Assembly: GCF_003752155.1 (NCBI RefSeq)
Contig: NZ_RJVG01000001.1
Span: 248,001-312,000, forward strand
Reading direction: 5' to 3'
Length of the DNA: 64,000 nucleotides
Origin: Mobilisporobacter senegalensis
Lineage (GTDB): Bacteria > Bacillota > Clostridia > Lachnospirales > Lachnospiraceae
The notes under the pieces are model-generated. The model searched no databases. It was given only the letters and a program-made list of their open reading frames with translations, and had not been told where the DNA came from. Shown piece after piece: positions 1 through 8,908 of the stretch. Position 1 is the stretch's first letter; each line of letters starts with the position of its first letter. Made by a program: the position numbers and the translations under genes.

Positions 1-626
1 ATCATTGCGCCTAAAATTGCGCCTCCGGTTGTTTCTTTTCCCCATTTATAGAAAATAGCGGCTCCGATAACAGCACCGATTCCTGCATATACGTTATACT
101 GTGCTGCTGCTATTACGATGAGTGGAGCAAGATAACGTCCTACCGCATTTCCAGCTCCCATCATGATGCTCGTTCCGCCTACCGCCATACCTTCTGGTAC
201 TACTTTACGGATGACCATGATAATAATACCTATGGTAATTCCAATTCCTGCACCAACTACCAATGCTGCAAAGAAGTTAGAAAATGGGAACTTCCATCCC
301 ATAGACAAAAATACTGCTGGGATTCCGATACCTACACCTGTCATTAAACTGCCCCCAATATCCATCAATCCTACCAATGGGCCTTCCAGTATTCTGGCAA
401 TTAGAAATCCGGCTGCAAATCCTGCAGCTGCCGCATAATCCCCACTACCCATTCCATCTGTTAACATGGCAACAATAGATATTTCATTAAATGCACCAGT
501 ACCAAACTTAATGAACATATAAGTTCCTGCAAATATGGCCGCTGCTGCTCCCATAACCAGCAGAATAAAGGTACTGTCTTTCATCATAAAATCATCAAAT
601 TTCTCTGTAAATGTTTTCTTTTCCAT
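1..626 (-). CDS. DUF4310 family membrane protein (partial, C-terminus off the window)
   Basis: About 208 residues are visible, starting at an ATG ending at 626 behind a GAGGAAAT-type ribosome site. The translation is almost entirely hydrophobic, with many Gly/Ala-rich membrane segments (for example GAAAAAIFAGTYMF near the start and GAGIGITIGIIIMV further on). Its position directly after DUF4311, DUF4312 and SFCGS genes matches the known DUF4310 gene order. The function is not established. It probably forms a membrane complex or transporter with the DUF4311 protein. The stop codon lies left of position 1. Confidence 0.8.
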   Translation of the reverse strand, partial: MEKKTFTEKFDDFMMKDSTFILLVMGAAAAIFAGTYMFIKFGTGAFNEISIVAMLTDGMGSGDYAAAAGFAAGFLIARILEGPLVGLMDIGGSLMTGVGIGIPAVFLSMGWKFPFSNFFAALVVGAGIGITIGIIIMVIRKVVPEGMAVGGTSIMMGAGNAVGRYLAPLIVIAAAQYNVYAGIGAVIGAAIFYKWGKETTGGAILGAM

Positions 627-638
627 CTTTATTTCCTC

Positions 639-1352
639 CTACATGAACTTTTCAAAAAATCCTCTAAAGTAAGCAATTGCAATAAACATAACAACTACGA
701 TTCCAATCAATATCTGAACCATTTTACTCTTATATCCATTTTCTTCTGCAGATTTTCCAATCAGGATTCCAAGTACAATACCAGGTACTGCATTTCCAGA
801 TACCAATGCGGATACACCACCTAGTACTGTTCCCCACATTCCAACAACCTTGCCCGCATCCATGGCAGCCAGCCAGAATATAGCCGGCATTACTGGATTG
901 ATCAGCCATCCGGTAGCAGGAGTAAGTACATTTTGTGCGATCAGGGATAATTTCTCTGGAATTAACTGAGCCATAGTATTTAGGAAAACAACTACGGCTG
1001 CACCAACTACAGAACCGGCTAACATCATTTTTCTTGGATTCCAAACTGTCTCTTCCACATTTTTGTTCTTAACGAGTAAAGATGCTGCACTCCAGTTAGG
1101 GACAATTCTATGTAGCACCTCTCCTGTCAACGCACCAGCTGCAACAGCAGAAGCTGCTGCGGAGAAGAAGAAGCCCAGACCAAATGAAAAATGGGCAATC
1201 GGATCTCCGTTACAAGCATTCATTTCACCCAATGTTCTGAATGCACCCATAGCCTGTACCTTAGGCGCATGAAACATACGAGCCGCGCCAGCAGCAATAC
1301 AGCCTCCACCTAAAGCCCCAATAACCAATGAATAAATAATAATCTCTAACAT
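639..1352 (-). CDS. DUF4311 family integral membrane protein
   Basis: 237 residues with several hydrophobic segments: an N-terminal Gly-rich helix, a block near residues 55-80, one near 110-130, and a C-terminal helix ending in a basic tail. Sequence and neighbours fit DUF4311, a membrane family always found with DUF4310, DUF4312 and SFCGS proteins. It is 12 bp upstream of the DUF4310 gene and abuts the DUF4312 gene, so the three are surely co-transcribed. A role as a permease subunit is inference from topology and from the PTS-like regulator in the same operon. Confidence 0.8.
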   Translation of the reverse strand: MLEIIIYSLVIGALGGGCIAAGAARMFHAPKVQAMGAFRTLGEMNACNGDPIAHFSFGLGFFFSAAASAVAAGALTGEVLHRIVPNWSAASLLVKNKNVEETVWNPRKMMLAGSVVGAAVVVFLNTMAQLIPEKLSLIAQNVLTPATGWLINPVMPAIFWLAAMDAGKVVGMWGTVLGGVSALVSGNAVPGIVLGILIGKSAEENGYKSKMVQILIGIVVVMFIAIAYFRGFFEKFM

Positions 1353-1679
1353 CTATAGATCCTCCTTTATAATATCTAGATATTTTACTTTTACTACGAT
1401 CTTGGCAGTAATTGTATATGTCACTTTCTCCCGTGGCCAGAAAAAAAACATAAAATGTTCTGTCTTCCGTTTTACATCCACTTTCTGAAAATAAACTTCT
1501 TCTGCTTCCATCTGAATAATTGGTTTCATGATATCAATGAATATCTGCTTACGCATACTCTGAAAAATCTTTCCTGTTACATCTTCCAAAGAATCTCCAC
1601 TCATTGTCACCACGATTTCATGACGTAGTTCTTCCAATAACTGCTTTTCACATATATCATTATGCATATTATTCTCCAT
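1353..1679 (-). CDS. DUF4312 family protein
   Basis: 108 residues, soluble, no signal peptide or membrane segment. It ends one base before the DUF4311 start and its own start overlaps the end of the SFCGS gene by 11 bp, so translation is likely coupled. Recognised as DUF4312 by its size and by its fixed place between SFCGS and DUF4311. No catalytic motif is evident. Likely a cytosolic component of the same membrane system; biochemical role unknown. Confidence 0.75.
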   Translation of the reverse strand: MENNMHNDICEKQLLEELRHEIVVTMSGDSLEDVTGKIFQSMRKQIFIDIMKPIIQMEAEEVYFQKVDVKRKTEHFMFFFWPREKVTYTITAKIVVKVKYLDIIKEDL

Positions 1680-2034
1680 GTACTTTTCGATAAGTTTCTA
1701 CTAATTTTTCTCCCAGTTCTTCTACATCTAAAAATCCCAGACCAACTACCTTGCAGCCTTCTTCTACTGCCGTACAGGCTGCATCTACAGAACGCAGTTC
1801 TGATTTGGCCGGATAACCATACTTATTCTTTGCAGTTAATGCACCTGCACCACCGCTCCCACAGAAACTGATTCCAAGATCTGCATTATTTTCATGCATC
1901 ACATCCCCCAGCTTCATATCTGCGGCCATCCCCGGAATTACAATAGCTTTCCCACCTGCTTTCTCTACACCACGGGCAACTGCCTGCCCTTTTCCCATAC
2001 GGTGTCCGATTACTACCAATACTTCTTTACTCAT
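1669..2034 (-). CDS. Glycine-rich SFCGS family protein
   Basis: 121 residues. The family signature SFCGSGGAGA is present near residues 56-65, giving the family its name, and is followed by a short basic/aromatic stretch. The fold looks like a small Rossmann-type alpha/beta domain: an N-terminal VLVVIGHRMGKGQA strand-loop-helix, then further strands such as KAIVIPG and KVVGLGFL. The size and the Cys-containing loop recall PTS EIIB-like proteins, but that is only a resemblance. The gene overlaps both neighbours by a few bases within the operon. Confidence 0.85.
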   Translation of the reverse strand: MSKEVLVVIGHRMGKGQAVARGVEKAGGKAIVIPGMAADMKLGDVMHENNADLGISFCGSGGAGALTAKNKYGYPAKSELRSVDAACTAVEEGCKVVGLGFLDVEELGEKLVETYRKVHGE

Positions 2035-2407
2035 AGTCCTTTACCTCCTTTTGTTTCTGTATTGCCATTTCTATGTGAGTCGCCACAAGGAATACTTCCG
2101 TTTTATTGATAGGAATATGTTCTTTTTCAAACAGATCTTTTACAAGACTTTCTGCTGTATCAAATGCTTCTTTTGATACCTGTTCAAAATCTTCTTCCTC
2201 CATATCCTCAACAAATGAATGTGTCTTTACTCTTTTTATCAAAGCTAGAATATGGTTGCTGAACATAAATTCCCCGTCTTCATCCATAGAAATTTCACTT
2301 ACCTTTAATTTTTCTTTTACTTCCTGATAGGACTGAATTATCTCATCTCTGATCTGTGGGTCCAGTTCACTATTTTTTAACAGTGTGTTCAAAAATTTCA
2401 CTTTCAT
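2027..2407 (-). CDS. Stand-alone PRD domain protein
   Basis: 126 residues forming a single PTS regulation domain, recognised by the helical pattern and the C-terminal THIEMA motif typical of PRDs. Such domains are controlled by phosphorylation of histidines by HPr or EIIB. This one lacks any DNA- or RNA-binding domain. Its start lies inside the 3' end of the amidohydrolase gene (38 bp overlap) and has its own AGAGG site just upstream, so the long overlap appears real. It may sense the phosphorylation state of the operon's transport components and modulate the large regulator encoded upstream. Confidence 0.75.
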   Translation of the reverse strand: MKVKFLNTLLKNSELDPQIRDEIIQSYQEVKEKLKVSEISMDEDGEFMFSNHILALIKRVKTHSFVEDMEEEDFEQVSKEAFDTAESLVKDLFEKEHIPINKTEVFLVATHIEMAIQKQKEVKDYE

Positions 2408-3503
2408 TACCTCTGCTGTAAATTGTTTTGTTTAATACCAGTTTCTGGGTCAGTTCCAAAGAATCTCCAACGGAATCTTTCGCATCTTCACGACAGTTGA
2501 CCAGCTCCATCACATTTAAGTCGGCTGTCATTCCAACTGCCAGCTCTCCAAGTCCTTCCAATCCAAAATGTCTGGCTGGTATACTGGTACACTTTGCCAC
2601 TGCCTTCTCTAATTCTTCCCCACAGTTAATTGTTTTGCTGACAACAGCTGCCAGATTATAAACAGGTCCATTATAATTTTCAATATGTAAATCTGTAGAT
2701 ATCATATCGCAGTCAAATCCTTCTTTTAACGCCTGCTTGAAAACACGAAAACTAAAGCTTGCCATTCCATGTCCTACATCAAACAGAACACCCCTTTCCC
2801 TGGCTTTCCAGGCTTCCGGAATGATATGTCCATCTCCCTTAAGAATACCCCCTGCTTTTCCATGGAAAGCGTGAGTCACAACATCATTTTTCTGAAGGAG
2901 TTCCAATACCTCCGTCAGTTCAGGGGGATGGTTTCCAACATGTACCATCAACGGTTTTTCTACTTCCTGTGCTGTCCTCGCTGCAAGTGCAATAGGTGCA
3001 AGACCCATTTCTCCTACCACACTGGAACTGGCTCTGGCTTTTAGTCCTACGATATTGTCCGAATACTTCCTAATGGTCTCTTTTAACTTTGAAATATCAA
3101 TGTTTTTCATGTCACTTAATTCATGTCCATGAATCAGGCCATCTTTGGACAGATTTAAAAGGGTATATACTTTGGTCCTGCTTTTTTCAATATAATTTTT
3201 ACAAAAATCCTCATAATTGTCAGCTCCGCTGCTTCCTGCATCCAGAATTGCGGTGGCCCCCCTCTTAATTCCCAGTTCATCCGGTTCTAATCCCAAAGAT
3301 ACTTTTGGATAGCAGTGAGTATGGATGTCAATGAAACCAGGTGTAACAATGCATCCCGCTACGTCAATAACTGTACCCTGTGGATCAATCTTATCTTCAA
3401 TGGCTGCAATTACTCCGTCTTTCACCAGGATATCTTTCACATCCCCGTGATATCCATTAACTGGAGAAACCAGCCTGCCTTTTTTAATAGTAAGTACTTT
3501 CAT
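2370..3503 (-). CDS. Amidohydrolase/deacetylase family metallohydrolase
   Basis: 377 residues of the amidohydrolase superfamily. The metal-binding HxH is in GFIDIHTH near residues 56-63. KARAS near 155 may supply the bridging lysine. Later ligands are in MVHVGNHPP, VTHAFHG and the STDLH aspartate. An N-terminal small beta domain precedes the TIM barrel, as in dihydroorotase and N-acetylglucosamine-6-phosphate deacetylase relatives. It probably deacylates or opens the substrate brought in by this operon. Proteins of this type are usually found next to DgaE/DgaF-like enzymes of D-glucosaminate breakdown; those would lie beyond the left edge if present. The substrate cannot be read from sequence. 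Confidence 0.85.
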   Translation of the reverse strand: MKVLTIKKGRLVSPVNGYHGDVKDILVKDGVIAAIEDKIDPQGTVIDVAGCIVTPGFIDIHTHCYPKVSLGLEPDELGIKRGATAILDAGSSGADNYEDFCKNYIEKSRTKVYTLLNLSKDGLIHGHELSDMKNIDISKLKETIRKYSDNIVGLKARASSSVVGEMGLAPIALAARTAQEVEKPLMVHVGNHPPELTEVLELLQKNDVVTHAFHGKAGGILKGDGHIIPEAWKARERGVLFDVGHGMASFSFRVFKQALKEGFDCDMISTDLHIENYNGPVYNLAAVVSKTINCGEELEKAVAKCTSIPARHFGLEGLGELAVGMTADLNVMELVNCREDAKDSVGDSLELTQKLVLNKTIYSRGNESEIFEHTVKK

Positions 3504-5418
3504 CCTCTTTTTCCTCCTTTATAATGTATAAGAAGAATGCAATTTTTTCTTCTATGGTTATACTCACCTGAAGAGAATTCTCCACCAAAGTAAAAAATTT
3601 TTCCATGATCTCAAAAATTACCCTGTGATCTTTTTCTATCTTTGTGTATTCTTCTTCTATCTCTTTTAAAGTATCCTGATTCGTCCCCTGGAACCATCTT
3701 GGAACAGCCATACTCATATGAATGATCATCCCAAGGAGTACATCCTGGCTCATTCTGTATTCTTCCGGGAACTTTGATGTGTATTCCAGCAATGTTAAAA
3801 TGAGTTTACTGATGATACCGGCTGCACTGGTCAGACTATTAAAATTGGTTTCCTGCTGAATTGTCTTGGAAATTTCGAAGGGATCTGCTTTTGAATTAAA
3901 GGATGCTCTGTCTCTCTCTTGTAGAGGAATTTCATCCACCAGTTTCCCATAGTCTAAAAATTCCTGAATCCTCTTTATATCTTCCATGGAAAGAATCCGG
4001 GATATTTTCAGTACCGGAATTCCTACAGCATTCAGAGGTATAGTTGATATAATAAAATCTACTGTTTTTCCAAAATTCATATTAGATAACTGATAGGGAG
4101 AAATCTGTCCCGCAACATTCAACATTGGGAATACATTTTCCAACCGGATTGCCAGAAGATGGGACAATCCTTTTCCTGTAGCGCAGACCAGCAGAACGTT
4201 TTTCTTCTTATTAATTTGTTTTTTACAGTTTTTATATAAATAGACAGCAATATAACAAATTTCCGTATCCGTGAAATCAATCTCAAATTCCTGCTCTAAT
4301 ATTCTGGAACATTCTACTGCCATACAGTAAAAATCGTAATAGTTCTCTTTTACCTCCTGAATGACAATATAATTTTCATCTTTCTCATTATTTTTGTCCT
4401 TTGAAATCATGAATAAAAATAATGAATGTTTTAAATGCCCGTATAGATCCTCAAAAAGCCCTGTCATATCAAACTTATAATTGGATTTTGCTTCTTCTTT
4501 TTCTAGGAATTCTATGATTTTTTCCAAACTGGAATTTACTTTCTTTTCATCTGTCTCCTGAATATTCACCACAATTTCATTCTCTATCAGAATATCTTTG
4601 AGATAGCCCAGTTCTATACTATCTACTCTTTTATTCAGCCTGCTTAAAAGAGTCTCTCCATATCCCTGTGCCTCACTGATAGAATTTTCAGATTTGCAAA
4701 AATGTTTCCGGATGTCACTGGCGATACAATAGGATAAAAGATTTAAAAATCCACTGTTGGATATCCACACATTATATCTTGCATTTACCTTTTTGATTTC
4801 ATTACTGATTGTGATCAGCCTTTGGAGATTCATATATTTTTTTAATGTATCGGGCATCAGCAAATACCAATCTTCTGCAGTATAACTGCCTTTAAAACGT
4901 TGAGCCAGATACTCTGCAACAATATGGCGGAGGATCAGTTCATCGCCCTGGAGTTCATAACCTCCTGTTTTATGAGAGGACAGATGAATCCGATAATCAA
5001 AATACTCATCAAACCTTGGAATAATCCTCATTAAAGTAGATCTGGAAATATAAAATTCTCCTGCTATTTGTTCTGCTGAGATATCCTTTTTCTTTACAAA
5101 GAAATAGAAAAAAAGTTCTAAAATACGTTTTTCCTCTGTATTCTTAAGAAACCCTGTAGTTTTCTGAGGACGTCCGGCAATTAATATCTTGGAACATTTT
5201 GCTTTTTGTTCTGCCGGTATATAGAATCCCCACTTTGTCCGATAGCGTATCTCTACATTTTTTTCTGCACAGATCTTTTTTAGTTCATTCATATCATACC
5301 GGATGGTTCGCTCACTCTTTTTAAATTCATTTTGAAAAAATACAATATCCAGGGGAGCAGAAGAAGTTACCAAAAACTTTAATATCTCATACTGCCTCGG
5401 CTTCATTTTTTCATTCAC
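3484..5418 (-). CDS. PRD-containing transcriptional regulator (BglG/MtlR type)
   Basis: 644 residues. The order is N-terminal winged helix-turn-helix (about 1-80, with SERTIRYDMNEL), a second HTH region around 120-150, PRD modules in the middle, an EIIB-like domain with the phosphorylatable cysteine in VLLVCATGKGLSHLL near residue 410, and a C-terminal helical domain ending in a PRD-like THIEM-equivalent region. This is a PTS-controlled activator or antiterminator. It overlaps the amidohydrolase start by 20 bp and the HAD stop by 8 bp, so it is an internal operon gene and likely controls its own operon. Whether it acts on DNA or RNA cannot be decided here. Confidence 0.8.
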   Translation of the reverse strand: MNEKMKPRQYEILKFLVTSSAPLDIVFFQNEFKKSERTIRYDMNELKKICAEKNVEIRYRTKWGFYIPAEQKAKCSKILIAGRPQKTTGFLKNTEEKRILELFFYFFVKKKDISAEQIAGEFYISRSTLMRIIPRFDEYFDYRIHLSSHKTGGYELQGDELILRHIVAEYLAQRFKGSYTAEDWYLLMPDTLKKYMNLQRLITISNEIKKVNARYNVWISNSGFLNLLSYCIASDIRKHFCKSENSISEAQGYGETLLSRLNKRVDSIELGYLKDILIENEIVVNIQETDEKKVNSSLEKIIEFLEKEEAKSNYKFDMTGLFEDLYGHLKHSLFLFMISKDKNNEKDENYIVIQEVKENYYDFYCMAVECSRILEQEFEIDFTDTEICYIAVYLYKNCKKQINKKKNVLLVCATGKGLSHLLAIRLENVFPMLNVAGQISPYQLSNMNFGKTVDFIISTIPLNAVGIPVLKISRILSMEDIKRIQEFLDYGKLVDEIPLQERDRASFNSKADPFEISKTIQQETNFNSLTSAAGIISKLILTLLEYTSKFPEEYRMSQDVLLGMIIHMSMAVPRWFQGTNQDTLKEIEEEYTKIEKDHRVIFEIMEKFFTLVENSLQVSITIEEKIAFFLYIIKEEKEDESTYY

Positions 5419-6301
5419 TTTCCTCCATCCTTTCCAGAAGTTTTTCCAAAACCTGTGCTACGCCTTCTTCCCGGTTACTTTTTGTCACCAGATGTGCCTG
5501 CTCTTTCACAAAATCTTCTCCATTTTCCATGGCAACACTGTATTTCACCTGGCGGAACATATCCACATCATTCTCACCATCTCCAAAAGCCATCACTTCT
5601 TCACGTTTGATTGCATGTTTTCCCATAAGTTGTTTTAAAGTCTGCCCCTTTGTAATCCCTTTAGGTGAAATCTCAATCAGTCTTGGACAGGTTCTTACAA
5701 TCTCATAATTTTCATCATATTGTTTCTTTAGACAATCATATACTTTTTGAATTGTCTTTGGATCTGCCACATAACTTATTTTATTCAGCTTCTTTGGTAT
5801 CTCTTTTGCAGACTGTATCTGCTTCTGTAACGGATATCCATCTGTAGTATCGGTGATCCATGTCCATGCTCCACCGATCATTGGATAATCATCCGGCAGC
5901 CCTCGCTCCATCCGTTCTTTCTCTTTTATGGGAATCTGCCACTTGGGTATCCAATAATAAATTGCCTGGTCTTCAAAGCACTGGACTTCTACTTCTAGGC
6001 TCTTCCCATATGTGAATAGTTCCCGGATATCTTCTTCGAGTAACTGTTTCATTACCCTCCGTTCTTCCTTTTCCAGATTGTACACTGCCATGCCGTTTAC
6101 TTCAATCAGATAACCGCCATACTCTTTTAACTGGATCTGACCTGCATAAGGAAGCAGACGTGTATAGCTGCGCCCACTGGCCAGAATAATTCGGATTCCT
6201 TTCTCCTGGCAACGTAACAAACAACTTTTTGTTCTCTCTGTAATCTGATCTCTTTCATTTAAAAGTGTGCCATCCATATCTAAAACAATCCATTTTATCA
6301 C
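5411..6301 (-). CDS. Cof-type HAD-IIB phosphatase
   Basis: 296 residues. Motif I is LDMDGT at residues 7-12 (nucleophile Asp). Motif II is the serine in LASGRSYTR near 60-68. A cap domain of the IIB type follows, and motif IV is AFGDGENDVDM near 250. These are the hallmarks of Cof/YidA-like sugar-phosphate phosphatases. It is the first gene of the operon and overlaps the regulator by 8 bp. The preferred substrate is unknown; dephosphorylation of accumulated sugar-phosphate intermediates is the usual inference. Confidence 0.85.
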   Translation of the reverse strand: MIKWIVLDMDGTLLNERDQITERTKSCLLRCQEKGIRIILASGRSYTRLLPYAGQIQLKEYGGYLIEVNGMAVYNLEKEERRVMKQLLEEDIRELFTYGKSLEVEVQCFEDQAIYYWIPKWQIPIKEKERMERGLPDDYPMIGGAWTWITDTTDGYPLQKQIQSAKEIPKKLNKISYVADPKTIQKVYDCLKKQYDENYEIVRTCPRLIEISPKGITKGQTLKQLMGKHAIKREEVMAFGDGENDVDMFRQVKYSVAMENGEDFVKEQAHLVTKSNREEGVAQVLEKLLERMEESE

Positions 6302-6582
6302 TTTTTTGGCACCCCCTGTCTTTATTAAGCCTTTGTTAAATTCTTGTTAATATTATGTTATCATACTTTTTCCCGCGTATTACCTTATTATTTTGCAATT
6401 TCCGGCTTTTTTTCTGCAATTTTGAAACTGCGGGAAAGACACTATTGAATTATCTCAACATCTCTTGTATTTTATACTGCTCTTCCTTCTGTGTCACTCT
6501 TTTACCATTAAAAAAGAAGCAAAGTCTGTAGGTCACTTAAGTTGACCTATAAACTTTGCCTCTAAGATTATTACTGCTATAT
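6302..6582. promoter_or_regulatory. Intergenic region: promoter region of the HAD/DUF4310 operon plus terminator
   Basis: Holds the upstream region of the minus-strand HAD operon and the terminator of the MupG gene. Two direct copies of TGCAATTT at 6394-6401 and 6415-6422 are 21 bp apart, two helical turns. They are framed by an inverted repeat TTTCCCGC (6369-6376) and GCGGGAAA (6430-6437). This nested symmetry is a candidate operator. I could not place a convincing -35/-10 pair. Confidence 0.4.
6511..6559 (-). terminator. Rho-independent terminator after the MupG gene
   Basis: A 17-base stem (6519-6535 with 6543-6559, two mismatches) around a 7-nt loop, followed on the minus strand by TTCTTTTTT. 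It lies 24 bp beyond the MupG stop codon and should end the amino-sugar operon. Confidence 0.9.
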
Positions 6583-7659
6583 CTAATTATTCTCTGGAGT
6601 TAAGGATTCTTTTACATACTCCGCTAATTTTATCCCCATTCCATTCTTAATATATGGAAGATACTTTACATATGCCAGATCCACATGGCCAATTACATTT
6701 ACTCTTTCATCCTGAGGTAAATCATGCCTCGCTATTTCTACTTCTCCCTCATATCTTAAATACTTACTATTGGAGATGCAAATGCTTCCTTTTTTACGAT
6801 CAACACAATTTTCCGGTTCAATTCTATTTTTTAACATACGTGACTCAACAGAACGAAAAATGAAATCACTGGAGTCAACCCGGTCATGATGAATCCCATT
6901 GGATATGAAATGGTATTTTTTATCTAATGCTGCCTTTATCTCAATCATGTCCTGATTTAGCATCCCTATATTGTTCCATGCTTCCTCTGACACATCAACA
7001 TCTCCTACCATGACCATATCACATTTTCCATCAAAATACATTTCCAACATATTTAGCAAAATATCATTCTTACTGAAACGATGTGCCTCCACTGTGGGTA
7101 ACCCTGCAAACAATGGTCCTCTCATTGTCATATCTCCCGGTACAAATGCCATTGTTTGAAAGCCTTCTATTTTTAACCATTCATTTATCTCATGCACTCT
7201 TTCAATGGAAAGCCCCGTATATTCCTTGGGATAATAATTATGGCAGGCAATGAATCTTGACAAATCAGCTTTGGCATTTTTCCAATCTCGTATATCTTTT
7301 GCTGTAATTGTAGAAGCATTCAATACAATTTGAAATGTCTTTGACAAGTTGGCTATTTCTTCTGGTGAATATCCGTAATCCAGCCTTATTGATGTAATGC
7401 CCCAGGTCTTTAATTCTTCTATTGTATTACAAGACAGTTTTTTTACCGTCTCCGGACTGACATCTGCAATTAACTGTATTCCATACTCCTTACATTTTTC
7501 CAGAAGTTTTTTTGCCTCTCTTTCGTAATCATCCACATTTTCTTCCGGAATTTGCAAAGATGTGAATGCATAAGGAACTTTTGCTTCCTTTGCTTTTTTT
7601 AAGATTTCTATATTTTTATCCAGAGTTGTCCCTAGATAAATGGAAATTCCTATCTTCAC
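6583..7659 (-). CDS. mupG: MupG-type 6-phospho-N-acetylmuramidase (DUF871, TIM barrel)
   Basis: 358 residues beginning MKIGISIYLG, the characteristic start of the DUF871/MupG family, with a TIM-barrel N-terminal two-thirds and a smaller beta domain at the C-terminus. Studied members (MupG of Staphylococcus aureus) hydrolyse MurNAc-6-phosphate-GlcNAc into the two sugars in the cytoplasm. Its start overlaps the MurQ stop by 4 bp, which strongly supports the assignment because MurQ uses its product. It is the last gene of the operon, before a strong terminator. Length is normal for the family. Confidence 0.88.
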   Translation of the reverse strand: MKIGISIYLGTTLDKNIEILKKAKEAKVPYAFTSLQIPEENVDDYEREAKKLLEKCKEYGIQLIADVSPETVKKLSCNTIEELKTWGITSIRLDYGYSPEEIANLSKTFQIVLNASTITAKDIRDWKNAKADLSRFIACHNYYPKEYTGLSIERVHEINEWLKIEGFQTMAFVPGDMTMRGPLFAGLPTVEAHRFSKNDILLNMLEMYFDGKCDMVMVGDVDVSEEAWNNIGMLNQDMIEIKAALDKKYHFISNGIHHDRVDSSDFIFRSVESRMLKNRIEPENCVDRKKGSICISNSKYLRYEGEVEIARHDLPQDERVNVIGHVDLAYVKYLPYIKNGMGIKLAEYVKESLTPENN

Positions 7660-8561
7660 TCTTTATTCTCCCTTATTGCCTTACGAATGCTTCCATGTGC
7701 GGATTTTAATATATCCTTTGCTTCATTCCCAGGCTTATCTAATATAAACATGGTTATTGCTAATTTTGCACTTCCGTCTGCTTCTTTCAATAACTGTCTG
7801 GCAGTTTCTCTATCAGAACCAGTTGCACTCATTACAATATTTTCTGTCCTGACTCCTAATTTCTCATTGGTATTTTGCAGATCAACCATTAAATTTTCAT
7901 ATACTTTCCCAATTTTGACCATGCTCCCTGTGGAAATCATATTCAAGATCATTTTTTGCGCAGTACCCGCTTTTAATCTTGTAGAACCGGTCAATATCTC
8001 CGGACCGGTAACGGGCTCTATGGCTATATCCGCCTCTTTCCCTATTATTGAATCCTTATTGCAGGCTATAACGGCTGTTTTACACCCTATACTTGCTGCA
8101 TATTTTAATCCATAGAATACATAAGGGGTTCTACCACTTGCAGACAATCCAATTACCATATCTCTTGATGTTAGTTCCTGTTTTTTTAATTCTTCTTCTG
8201 CAAGTGTCTTACTGTCCTCTGCTCCTTCTACTGCATGAAAAAGTGCTTCTCTTCCTCCTGCTATAATACCGATTACCAATCCTTCTGACACTCCAAAAGT
8301 TGGTGGGCATTCACTGGCATCCAATACACCCAGGCGTCCTGATGTTCCAGCGCCAATATAAATCAACCGCCCCTGCTGGTCAAGTGTTTCCGCAGCCATA
8401 TCAATGGTGTCTGCAATCTGTGGTATAACCGTTTGAACAGCTTTTACTACATTTTCATCTTCTTTATTTGCAACCATGGCAATTTCCATAGAGCTCATAT
8501 TATCCAGGTTCACTGTATCACTGTTTCTTTTTTCTGTTGTATATGCTGCTAAATTTATCAT
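7656..8561 (-). CDS. murQ: N-acetylmuramic acid 6-phosphate etherase
   Basis: 301 residues with a SIS domain. The MurQ signature GAGTSGRLGVLDASECPPTFG spans about residues 71-91, and the second SIS strand-loop LSASGRTPYV is near 139-148. MurQ cleaves the lactyl ether of MurNAc-6-phosphate to give GlcNAc-6-phosphate and D-lactate during peptidoglycan recycling. It sits 5 bp downstream of the PTS EIIA gene and overlaps mupG. All expected motifs and the usual length are present. Confidence 0.95.
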   Translation of the reverse strand: MINLAAYTTEKRNSDTVNLDNMSSMEIAMVANKEDENVVKAVQTVIPQIADTIDMAAETLDQQGRLIYIGAGTSGRLGVLDASECPPTFGVSEGLVIGIIAGGREALFHAVEGAEDSKTLAEEELKKQELTSRDMVIGLSASGRTPYVFYGLKYAASIGCKTAVIACNKDSIIGKEADIAIEPVTGPEILTGSTRLKAGTAQKMILNMISTGSMVKIGKVYENLMVDLQNTNEKLGVRTENIVMSATGSDRETARQLLKEADGSAKLAITMFILDKPGNEAKDILKSAHGSIRKAIRENKE

Positions 8562-8566
8562 TTTAC

Positions 8567-8905
8567 TTATGCCTTTCCGATGATACCTTTGTCGTTTAAA
8601 ATTTTGTATAGTTCCATAAATTCCTCTGCCAAAATTCCAAATGCTTCAGCACTCATCAATTGATCTTCTGCATGCATCAAAAGCAATTGGTAATTATCTA
8701 TATCTAACTCTCCGGATGCTGACTTCTGTATCAATTCCATATGAGCATGATGCCCTTCATTAAATTGATCTTTTCCACATTTCATCAATTCATCCGATTT
8801 ATCAAAATCTCCAGATCTAGCATGTCCAATTGCTTCTATATAACTGCTTCTGGCACTTCCTACATAAGAAATGATCTGAAATAAAATAGTTTCGAAATTC
8901 TCCAT
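8567..8905 (-). CDS. PTS system EIIA component, lactose/cellobiose type
   Basis: 112 residues, all helical. The expected phospho-acceptor histidine is H78, within MHAEDQLM, as in LacA/CelC-type EIIA proteins. It accepts phosphate from HPr and passes it to the EIIB encoded immediately upstream (3 bp gap). Normal length. A Lac-family EIIA in a MurNAc operon is unusual because the classical MurP transporter is a glucose-family EIIBC. Confidence 0.9.
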   Translation of the reverse strand: MENFETILFQIISYVGSARSSYIEAIGHARSGDFDKSDELMKCGKDQFNEGHHAHMELIQKSASGELDIDNYQLLLMHAEDQLMSAEAFGILAEEFMELYKILNDKGIIGKA

Positions 8906-8908
8906 CCT

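Noticed and set aside
6380-6430. Sigma-54 promoter upstream of the HAD operon
   Set aside because: GC and GG elements are not 10 bp apart as required, and the regulator lacks a sigma-54 activator domain.
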